Shown: positions 37,374-46,540, numbered from the stretch's first letter. The stretch: DNA of 64,000 nt from Colwellia psychrerythraea (GCF_000764225.1 NZ_JQED01000056.1:172233-236232), one strand, 5' to 3'. Notes: generated by a model not told the origin, from the letters alone. Made by a program: numbers and translations.

Positions 37374-37646
37374 TAAGGCTCCTAAGAACACTTTAAACAA
37401 CAAAGCGTATGACGAGAATATGTGTAGTTTCAGAATTCAATAGGAAGATAAAATAATTCCTTAATTACTTAAAGGAATAAAAAAAGCCTATTTATTCTTA
37501 ACTGATGTTACTAATGCGCGTTTAATTCTATTACTATAGCCGCAAAAATAACTTAGACTCAATACTTTAGCCGATTAAATTGATAAAAGTGCTAAAAATT
37601 GACCTATATCGCTATGGTAATTTACAAGTAGTCGTCGAGAAAATTA

Positions 37647-38162
37647 ATGCAACTTTATATAATGCGACACGGAGAAGCTCAAAACTTTGTTGAGCAGGGC
37701 AGTCGTGATGACAGCCAGAGAGTGTTAACCGCTCAAGGTGAAATCGAAGCTAAAATGATGGCTAATTGGTTGCAGAAAATGCAGGTAAGTCCAGAACAAG
37801 TCTTTGTGAGTCCTTATGTAAGAGCTCAACAAACGTGTGAGATAGCAACTAATGCTATGCAAACCACGATTACCACACTCGACTTTATTACACCGGCGGG
37901 TGACGCTAAACAGGTGCATGACTTTATTGATGGTTGGTGTAGTGAACAGTTAGCAGGGTTAAGTGAGCAACCATCAGCTGAACATGAACAAAGCTTGCTT
38001 ATTATTTCTCACATGCCTTTAGTTAGCTATTTAGTCGCTGAATTAACACATTCAGGAAATGCCCCCATTTTTGCTACAGCCGGTATTGCCCAGATTGATT
38101 ATGATACAAAGAAAATGCAAGGAACTTTACAACGCCTAGTTTCACCGATCGAGCTTTGTTAG
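37647..38162 (+). CDS. sixA: Phosphohistidine phosphatase SixA
   Basis: A 171-aa histidine-phosphatase-superfamily protein starting MQLYIMRHGEAQ, where RHG holds the catalytic His8. A second conserved region is LLIISHMPLVSYLVAEL. SixA dephosphorylates HPt domains, or in E. coli the nitrogen PTS protein NPr. It sits near fadIJ, smrB and prmB, as in other gammaproteobacteria. It is followed directly by a family 2 repeat element. Confidence 0.9.
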   Translation: MQLYIMRHGEAQNFVEQGSRDDSQRVLTAQGEIEAKMMANWLQKMQVSPEQVFVSPYVRAQQTCEIATNAMQTTITTLDFITPAGDAKQVHDFIDGWCSEQLAGLSEQPSAEHEQSLLIISHMPLVSYLVAELTHSGNAPIFATAGIAQIDYDTKKMQGTLQRLVSPIELC

Positions 38163-38188
38163 TCCTAAGCTGCTAATCCCGAGTAGAT

Positions 38189-38452
38189 ATCCGTTCCATT
38201 TGAAGATGCATGGTTCAGCTGGAATTATAAATGCCTTTAGGTGAGGCATTGATTGAAGAGAATGGTAGTTTCCTTGTCGAAATCAATAACGTAGCATAAA
38301 GCGTTTGTAAACCAGCCCTTTGGGGAAATCTGAGAATATTATTTTCGTCGTTATATTTGTTTTTAAGGGAATAACCATTAACAAAAAATGTGCCTTGATT
38401 ATTATTCACTCATGTTTCCTGAAACAAGTATTTTTAAGTGGAGCGGGTATAC
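38189..38452 (-). repeat. Dispersed inverted-repeat element (MITE family 2), copy B
   Basis: A shortened (about 264 bp), inverted homologue of the element at 30305-30619, with the same inner block TTGTCGAAATCAATAACGTA. Its right terminal repeat (GTATACCCGCTCCACTT read on the minus strand) overlaps the last codons and the TAA of smrB, so the element contributes the C-terminal residues Tyr-Thr-Arg-Ser-Thr and the stop. A 64-codon frame within it (38215-38409) is not considered a gene. Confidence 0.75.
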
Positions 38453-39132
38453 TTATCTTTTAATTCAATTAATGCCAAAATAGCGCCATTTCCGCCCCAT
38501 TCTAATGGTGCTTGGTGAAATGCCATAACATCAGGGTGTTGCACTAACCAGTGTGGAACCTTGTTTTTTAAAATATGAGAACCTATACCATGGACAACGC
38601 ATATACACTGTGCGTGTTCTTTTTGGCATGCAAAGAGTAAGGCTGCTAACTCTTTCTTTGCTTGATGTTGGTCTAAACCATGTAAATCAAGAATTAGATC
38701 GGGCCGATAATGACCACGACGAAGGTTTTTGACTTCAAAACTATCCACGCCTTCGCGCACATATTTCATTGGTCCTTGTTTATTTAAGTTAGGTTCAAAC
38801 TCATCTGAAAAATGAAATTGCGCAATGGCTTTATTTGCCTTGTTATACGCTTGGTCATTTTTTGGGGAAGTGTTAGACTTATGGCCGTTTTTAATCAATC
38901 GAACTGTGTCGTTGAGCAAAGGTTTAACTTGACCGACAGCTTCGGCAAAAAGTTGCCTGTCATCAGGCAATACATCTTCAACAGATTCTTTAGTTTTTTG
39001 TAATGATTCAACAGTTTTTTTTTGCTGATTCTTACTTTGCGCGTTAGCTTCAATATTGGCGCGTACTTTGGCTTTTATTGAAGAGAGTTCGGATTTTAGG
39101 GCTTTGTTTTTCATTGACGCAGTGTAAAACAT
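38434..39132 (-). CDS. smrB: Smr-domain endonuclease SmrB
   Basis: A 232-aa protein with a charged, helical N-terminal half, the linker SDEFEPNLNKQGPMKYVREGVDSFEVKNLRRGHY and a C-terminal Smr domain (DLHGLDQHQAKKELAALLFAC to the end). SmrB cleaves mRNA at collided ribosomes in E. coli. The DLHG motif is intact, but the second motif reads VHGIGSH where most homologues have HGHG, so a conserved His is Ile here. The start ATG 39132 is the first. The extreme C-terminus comes from the repeat element inserted at 38189-38452. Confidence 0.88.
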   Translation of the reverse strand: MFYTASMKNKALKSELSSIKAKVRANIEANAQSKNQQKKTVESLQKTKESVEDVLPDDRQLFAEAVGQVKPLLNDTVRLIKNGHKSNTSPKNDQAYNKANKAIAQFHFSDEFEPNLNKQGPMKYVREGVDSFEVKNLRRGHYRPDLILDLHGLDQHQAKKELAALLFACQKEHAQCICVVHGIGSHILKNKVPHWLVQHPDVMAFHQAPLEWGGNGAILALIELKDKYTRST

Positions 39133-39252
39133 TTTTGTACTAATACAAATAAATTAATACAGCTAACCTATCATTAGGCTACGCAATAACATGAAACAGC
39201 AAGCCTATAAAGCAAACATAAAAGAATGGAGACATCTTTTGAGGAAGAAAAT

Positions 39253-40197
39253 GTGAGTAATACCAATATTGAAAATATAGCAGAGCAATTACACACAATT
39301 GCCGACTTTTGTCGTTATGGTGCCAGTATATTTAATCAAGCAGAACTTTTTTATGGCCATGGCAATGACAATGCGTTAAATGAAGCACTTACCTTGGTCA
39401 TGTTTGCGTTATCCCTACCCGAAGAGATGAGTCAAGATGTCATGACTTGTCGCTTAGTTGATTTTGAGAAAAAAAATATTTTAGCGCTTTTTGCACAACG
39501 CATCGAGACACAACAACCTATTGCATATATCACCAACCTTGCTTATTTTGCTCAATTGCCTTTTTATGTTGATGAACGTGTTCTTGTACCTCGTTCACCT
39601 ATTGGTGAATTGATTGAAAAACACTTTTCCCCTTATTTTACTGAGAAAAATCCACCGCAAAGAATTTTAGATTTATGCACTGGCAGTGGTTGTATTGCCA
39701 TTGCTTGCGCCAGTTATTTTCCTGATGCTGAGGTCGATGCGGTCGACTTATCAATTGATGCGTTAAATGTTGCGGAAATAAATATTGAAAATCATGGCTT
39801 AACTGAACAAGTTATTCCAATACAATCTGATGTTTTCTCTGGGATTGTTGCACAGAAGTATGATTTAATTGTGTCTAACCCACCTTATGTAGATCAAGAC
39901 GATATTGATAGCTTGCCGGCGGAGTTTACTCACGAACCTGAAATGGGGTTAGGTTGTGGTGAAGACGGTTTAGATATCGTAAGAATTATCTTGGCACAAA
40001 GTGCCCAACACCTAAATGATGATGGTGTTCTCATTTGTGAAGTCGGTAACTCACAATATCATGTTGAAGCGCTTTACCCAGATGTAGACTTCACTTGGTT
40101 AAGCTTTGAAAGGGGTGGTCATGGTGTCTTTATGCTAAATAAGGCACAATTAGCGCAGCATGGTGAAACGTTTTTAGCTGCCCTTAAAACAACGTAA
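39253..40197 (+). CDS. prmB: 50S ribosomal protein L3 N5-glutamine methyltransferase
   Basis: A SAM methyltransferase of the HemK/PrmC group. SAM motif I is ILDLCTGSGCIAIACA, and the catalytic NPPY is followed by VDQDDIDSLPAEFTHEPEMGLGCGEDGL, the PrmB-specific version. PrmB methylates Gln150 of L3. The open frame begins at ATG 39226. GTG 39253 has GAGGAA 6 nt upstream, and its N-terminus (SNTNIENIAEQLHTI) lines up with E. coli PrmB (DKIFVDEAVNELQTI), so I chose it. It lies upstream of aroC, a conserved order. Confidence 0.92.
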   Translation: MSNTNIENIAEQLHTIADFCRYGASIFNQAELFYGHGNDNALNEALTLVMFALSLPEEMSQDVMTCRLVDFEKKNILALFAQRIETQQPIAYITNLAYFAQLPFYVDERVLVPRSPIGELIEKHFSPYFTEKNPPQRILDLCTGSGCIAIACASYFPDAEVDAVDLSIDALNVAEINIENHGLTEQVIPIQSDVFSGIVAQKYDLIVSNPPYVDQDDIDSLPAEFTHEPEMGLGCGEDGLDIVRIILAQSAQHLNDDGVLICEVGNSQYHVEALYPDVDFTWLSFERGGHGVFMLNKAQLAQHGETFLAALKTT

Positions 40198-40345
40198 GTG
40201 ACACAATAAAATCTATCTAGGTGACATTACTACTTAGAGGGTATATAGATTTATCATACAAAATAAAACGAGTAGAAAGCTGCAAGTACTCATTACAGAG
40301 CGTACTCGCAGTTTTAAAAATTTAATTAATAGGCGGTAATGTTCA

Positions 40346-41467
40346 ATGTCAGGTAATACCTTCGGAAAATTATTTACAGTCACCTCATTTGGTGAAAGTC
40401 ATGGATTAGGTTTAGGCGCAATTATCGATGGTTGTCCACCTGGACTTGAGTTATCTGAAGCTGATTTACAAATTGATTTAGATAGACGCCGTCCTGGTAC
40501 TTCTCGATATACTACTGCTCGCAGAGAGCCGGATGCAGTTAAAATTCTTTCAGGTGTATTCGAAGGTAAAACGACAGGAACACCTATTGGTTTAATGATT
40601 GAGAATACCGATCAACGCTCTAAAGACTATGGCAATATTGCGGATAGCTTCCGTCCAGGCCATGCAGATTATACTTACTGGCAAAAATACGGATTACGTG
40701 ACTATCGTGGTGGTGGTCGTTCTTCTGCCCGTGAAACTGCAATGCGAGTAGCTGCAGGTGCAATAGCCAAAAAATACCTTGCTGAAAAATTTGGTATGTC
40801 TATCCAGGCGTGTGTCACTCAAATAGGTGATATCGTTGCCAGTGGTCCAAATGGTGCTCCTTTTGATGTAAATACTGTTGATTGGTCTATCGTCGAAGAT
40901 AACCCTTTCTTCTTTCCTGATGAAACTAAAATTGAACCACTGGGTGAATACCTGCGTGATATTATCAAAGAGAAAGACTCTATTGGGGCGAAAGTGACCG
41001 TTGTCGCCACAAACGTACCTGTTGGCTTAGGTGAGCCTATTTTCGACCGTCTAGATGCTGATATCGCGCATGGTTTAATGAGTATTAATGCTGTTAAAGG
41101 TGTTGAAGTCGGTGATGGTTTTGAAGTAGTTAATCAAAAAGGCTCTGAGCATAGAGATGAACTAACCCCTGAAGGTTTTTCTACCAACCACGCAGGTGGC
41201 GTTTTAGGCGGTATTTCTTCTGGTCAACAAATTATTGCACACTTAGCGCTTAAGCCTACTTCAAGCATTGGGGTGAGTGGTAAAACGGTTGATTTAACTG
41301 GCGAAGCGACCGATATTATCACTAAAGGTCGTCATGATCCTTGTGTGGGTATCCGAGCGGTACCTATTGCTGAAGCAATGTTAGCGTTGACCCTGATGGA
41401 CCACTTCCTTCGTCATCGTGGGCAAAATGCTGATGTTCAGTGTAAAACACCGGACATTGAAGCCTAA
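40346..41467 (+). CDS. aroC: Chorismate synthase
   Basis: A 373-aa enzyme that makes chorismate from EPSP using reduced FMN, the last shared step of aromatic biosynthesis. Signatures are GESHGLGLGAIIDGCPPGLEL near the N-terminus, RPGHADYTYWQKYGLRDYRGGGRSSARET and GRHDPCVGIRAVPIAEAMLALTLMDHFLRHRGQ. It starts 148 bp after prmB and is followed by an MFS transporter gene. Confidence 0.97.
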   Translation: MSGNTFGKLFTVTSFGESHGLGLGAIIDGCPPGLELSEADLQIDLDRRRPGTSRYTTARREPDAVKILSGVFEGKTTGTPIGLMIENTDQRSKDYGNIADSFRPGHADYTYWQKYGLRDYRGGGRSSARETAMRVAAGAIAKKYLAEKFGMSIQACVTQIGDIVASGPNGAPFDVNTVDWSIVEDNPFFFPDETKIEPLGEYLRDIIKEKDSIGAKVTVVATNVPVGLGEPIFDRLDADIAHGLMSINAVKGVEVGDGFEVVNQKGSEHRDELTPEGFSTNHAGGVLGGISSGQQIIAHLALKPTSSIGVSGKTVDLTGEATDIITKGRHDPCVGIRAVPIAEAMLALTLMDHFLRHRGQNADVQCKTPDIEA

Positions 41468-41493
41468 AAAATAACCGTCTATAGTTTACCTTA

Positions 41494-41519
41494 GTGAGTA
41501 GACACGTGTGTCTGCTCAC
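41494..41519 (+). terminator. Stem-loop after aroC
   Basis: A 12-bp perfect inverted repeat (GTGAGTAGACAC / GTGTCTGCTCAC) with a 2-nt loop, 26 bp after the aroC stop. It has no T-run, so termination is uncertain; it may attenuate read-through into the MFS gene. Confidence 0.5.
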
Positions 41520-41569
41520 AACCCCTCTGAATTATCAGTTTCTTTTTCTTTATCGTAAGGCTCGTACGC

Positions 41570-42724
41570 TTGATCCCTTTCAATATCATGTTTGTTCGAT
41601 TATCTTCGAGTTACTTTTTTTATTTTGCCCTGCTGGGTTTAATTTCACCTTATTTGGCTATTTTCCTTGATGGACAAGGTTTTAGCTCTCGCCAAGTAGG
41701 TGAAATTCTTGCCATTATGACGGCAACAAAAATTGTTGCGCCAAGCTTATGGGCTACATTTGCAGATAAATCAGCACGGCCTTTATTTATTATTCGACTC
41801 GGTGCTTTGTTAGCGCTAGTGAGTTTTACCTTACTTTATTGGTTCAGTCACTATTGGCCAATTACTTTTTGCCTCGCACTTTTTACCTTATTTTGGACAG
41901 CAATTTTACCGCAGTTAGAAGTGCATACCTTAAATTCTACCAAGCAAAGCAGTAAAATTTACGCACGGGTTCGCTTATGGGGAAGTCTGGGTTTTATTGC
42001 CTTAGCAATTTTAGCAGGTGAGGCGATAAGCCGGTTAGGTTATCAAGTATTTACCAGTTTAGGTGTGATCATTTTAGTGGGGCTATTTATCAGCACTTTG
42101 TTGCTAACACCTAAAAAAGGGGGCGCGTTAAGTAAAAGCAGGGAGCAAGCTTCTGAGCCTATTGTGAATAAACTTATTGATGGTCGTTTTATAAGCTTCT
42201 TTATTGCCGGTCTATTATTACAAATTAGTTTTGCGCCTTATTATGGTTTTTTTGCTTTATTTTTACGAGACTTTTACTACTCAGGTGTGGCTATTGGTTT
42301 ATTCATTTCACTAGGTGCACTAGCTGAAATTGTTGCCTTTATCTATATGGGGCTTTTATTTAAACGCTTCTCTTTGAATTCGTTATTAGTGTTCAGTATA
42401 GCGATTACCTCCTTGCGTTGGTTTTTGATGCCTCTTGTTGCTGATTCAGCACTCTTGCTGGCAATAAATCAATTAAGCCACGCTGCTAGTTTTGCCATTT
42501 ATCACAGTGCCAGCATGAAGTTTATTTCTACGCATTTTACTAAGAGCCAGCAAAGTAGGGGGCAGGGAGTCTATTTAGGTGGCGTATACGGTGTTGGTGG
42601 TGCTATTGGTGCTTATCTTACTGGCTTGCTTTGGTTAGGCGGAGAAGGCGCAACTAATGCTTTTATCATGGCTGGCACAACAGCGTTACTGGGTGCAGTC
42701 ATTATGATTTTTAGTAAAAAGTAA
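41570..42724 (+). CDS. MFS transporter (phenylpropionate permease-like family)
   Basis: A 384-aa, 12-helix major facilitator protein with the HcaT/PPP-type N-terminus FVRLSSSYFFYFALLGLISPYLAIFLDGQGFSSRQVGEILAIM and RVRLWGSLGFIALAILAGE. The family name derives from 3-phenylpropionate permease, but substrates of marine members are unknown. The longest frame starts with TTG at 41570, with AAGG about 12 nt upstream. ATG 41588 (MFVRLSSS) is an alternative without a good ribosome site. In Alteromonadales and Vibrionales this gene commonly follows aroC. Confidence 0.83.
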   Translation: MIPFNIMFVRLSSSYFFYFALLGLISPYLAIFLDGQGFSSRQVGEILAIMTATKIVAPSLWATFADKSARPLFIIRLGALLALVSFTLLYWFSHYWPITFCLALFTLFWTAILPQLEVHTLNSTKQSSKIYARVRLWGSLGFIALAILAGEAISRLGYQVFTSLGVIILVGLFISTLLLTPKKGGALSKSREQASEPIVNKLIDGRFISFFIAGLLLQISFAPYYGFFALFLRDFYYSGVAIGLFISLGALAEIVAFIYMGLLFKRFSLNSLLVFSIAITSLRWFLMPLVADSALLLAINQLSHAASFAIYHSASMKFISTHFTKSQQSRGQGVYLGGVYGVGGAIGAYLTGLLWLGGEGATNAFIMAGTTALLGAVIMIFSKK

Positions 42725-42803
42725 TGGCATCATTCGTTTAGCTAGGCCATTTCGTTGTATAATATTTAGCATCGATAAATTTATTAATAAGGAGTAATTT
42801 GAC

Positions 42804-43205
42804 ATGAAACATACATTAGTTAAAAAAATTGCCTCTACGCTTGTTATTGCTTTGGCAGTGGCTTCTACATGGCAAGTGTCGGCGAAAGATATTAGTCAAA
42901 GCGAATTGCAACAGGTTATGAAAAACTCCCAACAAGTTGTGGTACTTGATGTAAGAACAGTTGAAGAGTTTGAAGAAGGGCACATACCAAGTGCCGTTAA
43001 TATCCCACATAAAGAACTTGAGGCGCGATTGGCCGAATTATCAGGTGCTAAGAATACACAAGTTGTTATTTATTGTCGTTCTGGTAGAAGAGCCGAGGTT
43101 GCTAGACAAGTACTGGAAAAAAATGGCTTTAATCAGTTGGACCATTTATCAGGAGACTTTAATGAATGGAGCAGTAAAAACCTGCCTATAACTAAAGTGA
43201 AATAA
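42804..43205 (+). CDS. Exported rhodanese-like sulfurtransferase
   Basis: A 133-aa protein with a signal peptide (KKIASTLVIALAVASTWQVSA, cut near residue 27) and one rhodanese domain. Active-site Cys91 lies in VVIYCRSGRRAEVA. It should act in the periplasm on sulfane sulfur or as a phage-shock PspE-like protein; the length fits PspE-type single-domain rhodaneses. It is monocistronic, with AAGGAG before the start and a terminator after it. Confidence 0.87.
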   Translation: MKHTLVKKIASTLVIALAVASTWQVSAKDISQSELQQVMKNSQQVVVLDVRTVEEFEEGHIPSAVNIPHKELEARLAELSGAKNTQVVIYCRSGRRAEVARQVLEKNGFNQLDHLSGDFNEWSSKNLPITKVK

Positions 43206-43274
43206 ATGCTGATAAATCGTCTCGGGGCATTCTTAACATGGTTTCCTCGGTGCAAATAAAGCTTGAAGCTATTT

Positions 43275-43316
43275 AAAACCACTGTATTGACTCTTTGATA
43301 CCAATACCGTGGTTTT
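43275..43316. terminator. Stem-loop terminator between convergent genes
   Basis: Arms AAAACCAC / GTGGTTTT with an inner GTATTG / CAATAC pair. The outer A/T ends give U-rich 3' sides on both strands. It lies between the rhodanese gene and the leftward VOC protein gene. Confidence 0.72.
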
Positions 43317-43344
43317 CCGTTTAGTTCAAGATAAAATCTAACAG

Positions 43345-43713
43345 TTAAGCTATATATGCTTTTACCGGTGACCAAACAGCAAGCTCATTGCCACTAGGTT
43401 CGAGAAAGTGAAAGCGCCTTCCGCCAGGAAAAGAAAAAATGGCTTGGCTAATAATACCACCTGCTTTTTTCACCCGCTGTTCGGCAGCCTCTAAATCATC
43501 ACTGAGTAAAACTAACAAACAAGCACCATTCTCGGTTCTTGAGACGAGTTCAGACAAAAAGAATCCGCCTTCTATGCCTGAATTGCTAAAGGCTGTGTAC
43601 TCTTCACCATAATCTATGAATGACCAGTCAAAGACACATTCGAAAAATGCTTTAGTTGCTGGAATATTTTTTGCGGGTAACTCTACATAATTAATCACTT
43701 CGCGGGGTGTCAT
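43345..43713 (-). CDS. VOC family (glyoxalase-like) protein
   Basis: A 122-aa single vicinal-oxygen-chelate domain: VINYVELPAKNIPATKAFFECVFDWSFIDYGEEYTAF at the start and the C-terminal metal-side strand GGRRFHFLEPSGNELAVWSP, with Glu before LAVW as a likely ligand. Members range from glyoxalases to antibiotic-resistance and dioxygenase-like proteins; the substrate is unknown. It lies between a rhodanese gene and mntP, probably as a single gene. Confidence 0.85.
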   Translation of the reverse strand: MTPREVINYVELPAKNIPATKAFFECVFDWSFIDYGEEYTAFSNSGIEGGFFLSELVSRTENGACLLVLLSDDLEAAEQRVKKAGGIISQAIFSFPGGRRFHFLEPSGNELAVWSPVKAYIA

Positions 43714-43867
43714 AAATTAACCCTCCTAATTGTACTCACTATAACTTAATGGAATTAATATTAGTGTTTTAGTTTGTTCTTTGTTGCAAACAAAGAGAAT
43801 ATTATTGATTTTCTGATATTTTTAAGTCCCTGTTGTTGTTTCAGTATTTTAGGGATTACTTTCCTCA

Positions 43868-44413
43868 TTATGAGAATACTATGATTTTTATTGCCATAAA
43901 AATCAAAGTGATACCACCGAATAATTCAGCTTTACTCTCTAGCCATGTACCACCTTTAGTACCCACAAAAACACCCAACCAACTAAAAGTAAAAGTAATA
44001 GCAGCAATAGTTAAACAAGCGATAATTGGGCTAACTGGCATGAGTGTTAAACTAAACCCTGCTGCCATCGCATCAATACTGGTGGCGATAGCTAAAATTA
44101 ATAAAATACGATGTGTGATTTTACTAATATCTTCTTCTATACCTTCAGAAAATGAATCAAAGATCATTTTAGCCCCAATAAGAAAAAGCAATATAAAAGC
44201 AATCCATGGTGTATATGATTCTGCCCAACGTAAAAAACCTTTCCCACCAAGATAACCCATTATCGGCATCACCCCTTGAAAGAAACCAAAATATAAGGCG
44301 ACTATGATACCTAGAGGCGCTATATTACTGTGTTGTTTGGTTGCCCCTAAACCAATAGACACGGCAAAGGCATCCATGCTTAATGCAATTGCGAGAATAA
44401 TGACTTCTGTCAT
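43868..44413 (-). CDS. mntP: Manganese efflux pump MntP
   Basis: A 181-aa, six-helix inner-membrane protein of the MntP (YebN) family that exports Mn2+. The two family repeats each carry the acidic metal motif: ALSMDAFAVSIGLG (about 9-22) and ATSIDAMAAGFSL (about 110-122). The glycine-rich helix PIMGYLGGKGF is also present. I looked for a yybP-ykoY-type Mn riboswitch upstream and did not see one. Confidence 0.93.
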   Translation of the reverse strand: MTEVIILAIALSMDAFAVSIGLGATKQHSNIAPLGIIVALYFGFFQGVMPIMGYLGGKGFLRWAESYTPWIAFILLFLIGAKMIFDSFSEGIEEDISKITHRILLILAIATSIDAMAAGFSLTLMPVSPIIACLTIAAITFTFSWLGVFVGTKGGTWLESKAELFGGITLIFMAIKIIVFS

Positions 44414-44550
44414 GTGAAATGTCCTAATGTAAAAAAGCGAAATGACTTACATATCAAGTGATGAAGAGTTTTCAAAGTGTGTCAGAGTTAGTTGTTATGA
44501 CTGGAAAAAGCTTGCTAGTGTAAACTGACAATCTTCACTGATTAATATCG

Positions 44551-44757
44551 CTAATGATACCAAATGCTGACCACGATTGTTGATGGCTGAAAGGAACCTC
44601 CACTTTGAGATTGGGTGATATTATCAATCTTTATGTTGGGCTGTGTCGCTAGCCAAAGGTTGATTTCACCTTCTAAACCATGATCTGTTGCGGTATCTGA
44701 TTTTGGGAGAAAACCTACTTTAGGTCGTAAAATCTTAGTAAATATTTTAACTTCCAT
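44551..44757 (-). CDS. Small conserved hypothetical protein, 68 aa
   Basis: The protein starts MEVKIFTKILRPKVGFLPKSDTATDHGLEGEINLWLATQPNIKIDNI and ends SQSGGSFQPSTIVVSIWYH. The pattern looks like a conserved small cytoplasmic protein, but I cannot name a family. The open frame reaches a GTG at 44775; GAGG lies 7 nt before the ATG at 44757, so that start is used. It is a single gene about 138 bp upstream of mntP on the same strand. Confidence 0.62.
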   Translation of the reverse strand: MEVKIFTKILRPKVGFLPKSDTATDHGLEGEINLWLATQPNIKIDNITQSQSGGSFQPSTIVVSIWYH

Positions 44758-44997
44758 GAGAGCCTCATATTTCACTTTTGGTTAAATATACTAACTACTT
44801 GATGAGTATTTGAATTATCAACACAATACCTTTATAAAAAGGTTATGTTAAAAAATAACATATGTCATTAAAAACTAATATTTAGTAAGTTTAATTGGGG
44901 GTAAAGAAAAGAAATCTGTGAACAGGTCAACTACAGCTAGCTATCATCTTAGCGCCGTAATCGCTTTTATTATCTTCTTCTTATGATGTTTTAAGCA

Positions 44998-45429
44998 TTA
45001 ATCGAGAGATTTAAGTAAACTTTTAATTTCATCTCTTACGTCATCAATGGAACCGACAATACTATCTACTGTTTGTTGTCTACTTGCAATGGTCTCCCAA
45101 TGTAGCGACCAAACTTCTTTTAAGTCGGTGGTTGTTGTTTTTACATCTTCGTTAGTAAGAACGCTTAAATCATCTATCAGGCCAACAATAACCCAGCCTT
45201 TTCTCGGATTACCTTCCTTTAAGTCTTCATCATAGTAAGCTGAATAAACTAATTGCTCTAAAGAGGATAAATTTTTCAGCATCTCAAAACTCGCGGTTCT
45301 CATATTATTATTATTTTCAGAAACCTCCATACGCCAAACGTTGTAAGAAAAACCTACCAGAGTAAATAGTAGGCTAAATATTACTGTTCTCTGATATAAA
45401 TTAACCCGGTTATCAATTTGATTATCCAT
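44998..45429 (-). CDS. Hypothetical single-pass membrane protein, 143 aa
   Basis: Not recognised. One N-terminal transmembrane helix (TVIFSLLFTLVGFSYNVW, about 11-28) is followed by a helical, acidic domain of about 110 residues that is probably periplasmic. The C-terminal part (TIASRQQTVDSIVGSIDDVRDEIKSLLKSL) has coiled-coil character. It is bounded downstream by an uneventful gap and upstream by the family 1 repeat at 45545-45737. Confidence 0.55.
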   Translation of the reverse strand: MDNQIDNRVNLYQRTVIFSLLFTLVGFSYNVWRMEVSENNNNMRTASFEMLKNLSSLEQLVYSAYYDEDLKEGNPRKGWVIVGLIDDLSVLTNEDVKTTTTDLKEVWSLHWETIASRQQTVDSIVGSIDDVRDEIKSLLKSLD

Positions 45430-45544
45430 AGTTCTTCACCGTTATTGCCCTAAGGGTTGCCAAGAGAATAATTGGCTAAAACAAGAGGGACAAAGAAAAA
45501 TGCAACTACCTTTCTCTTGTTTTAAAAGCCATTTGCTTTACTTA

Positions 45545-45737
45545 ACCTGAACTCGGTTTAAGAGGTATTTAACCCATTGAAATACCGATACAAACTATTT
45601 TAATGAGTTTCTGGCTTGATAGTTTTTCTTAATTCAAGGCAAATTTCGCGTCAATAGCTGGTCTATTGCAAGTAAATTTAACGCAGAAGTTAGGAAAAAT
45701 AGCTGCTAGATAAACATTTGTTAAGCCGAGTTCAGGT
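45545..45737 (-). repeat. Small inverted-repeat element (MITE family 1), copy B
   Basis: A 193-bp homologue of the element at 12754-12947, inserted in the opposite orientation. The ends are ACCTGAACTCGG / CCGAGTTCAGGT and both flanks read TACTTA, a 6-bp target-duplication pattern as at copy A (TAGTTA). It fills most of the gap between the 143-aa membrane protein and the PhzF gene. It has no coding capacity. Confidence 0.87.
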
Positions 45738-45757
45738 TACTTATTAGATACCGCAAT

Positions 45758-46540
45758 TTAAATAAAAATTTCACCAGCCATATAATCTACGGCATTACCT
45801 GTCAAAATAACGCGTTCACCTCTCAATTCACAGCTCACTATTCCACTTCGTTTAGATAGCTGGCGACCTTTTAACGAGGGTAAATTTAGCTGTGAGCTCC
45901 AATAGGGAGTTAATTCACAATGAGCAGAGCCAGTGATCGGATCTTCATCTACGCCAAGTTTCGGGAAAAAGCACCGACTGACAAAATCTACCTTGTTTGC
46001 TGCAGCAGTAACTACAACACCTCGGAGATCGAGTTTAGACCACATAGACAAGTCAGGCTTAAGATGCTTAACATCTTCTTCACTATCTAAAACAATGACA
46101 TAGTCGAAAGAAGCCATAACTTGTTTAGGCACGATCTCACCTAAACCGGCTAATAAGTCACTAGGGGCATCAATAATTTCTGGGTATGAAGCAGGGAAGT
46201 CCATACTAAAACCTGACTCATTTTTAGTCACAATTAGTTCTCCACTTTTAGTCTGAAATTTAACTTGTGGAGATTTAAAGCCTAAGTGTTTATATAATAC
46301 ATGTGCTGCAGCTAGGGTAGCATGACCGCAAAGGTCTACTTCTTCACGTGGAGTGAACCAACGTAGTTGAACTTCTAGAGGTGAACAAACAAAAAAAGCC
46401 GTTTCAGATAGATTATTTTCTTCGGCAATCTTTTGCAGGATTTCATCATCTAACCACTCGTCTAGTGGGCAAACTGCGGCAGGATTTCCTTCGAATACGC
46501 ATGATGCAAAGGCATCAACTTGATATATTTTAATTTTCAT
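45758..46540 (-). CDS. PhzF family epimerase/isomerase
   Basis: A 260-aa two-domain PhzF-fold protein. The N-terminal stretch is QVDAFASCVFEGNPAAVCPLDEWLDDEILQKIAEENNLSETAFF, in which Glu43 matches the catalytic glutamate of PhzF. The glycine-rich DLCGHATLAAAH is also present, and the second-half repeat is DEDPITGSAHCELTPYW. Enzymes of this family are cytoplasmic isomerases with varied substrates. The open context gives no phenazine genes, so no pathway is proposed. Confidence 0.9.
   Translation of the reverse strand: MKIKIYQVDAFASCVFEGNPAAVCPLDEWLDDEILQKIAEENNLSETAFFVCSPLEVQLRWFTPREEVDLCGHATLAAAHVLYKHLGFKSPQVKFQTKSGELIVTKNESGFSMDFPASYPEIIDAPSDLLAGLGEIVPKQVMASFDYVIVLDSEEDVKHLKPDLSMWSKLDLRGVVVTAAANKVDFVSRCFFPKLGVDEDPITGSAHCELTPYWSSQLNLPSLKGRQLSKRSGIVSCELRGERVILTGNAVDYMAGEIFI

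Noticed and set aside
43833..44255. 140-codon rightward open frame opposite mntP
   Set aside because: Shadow of mntP, which has clear family motifs; the peptide has no recognisable features.
44414..44550. Manganese (yybP-ykoY) riboswitch upstream of mntP
   Set aside because: No recognisable conserved loop sequences were found.
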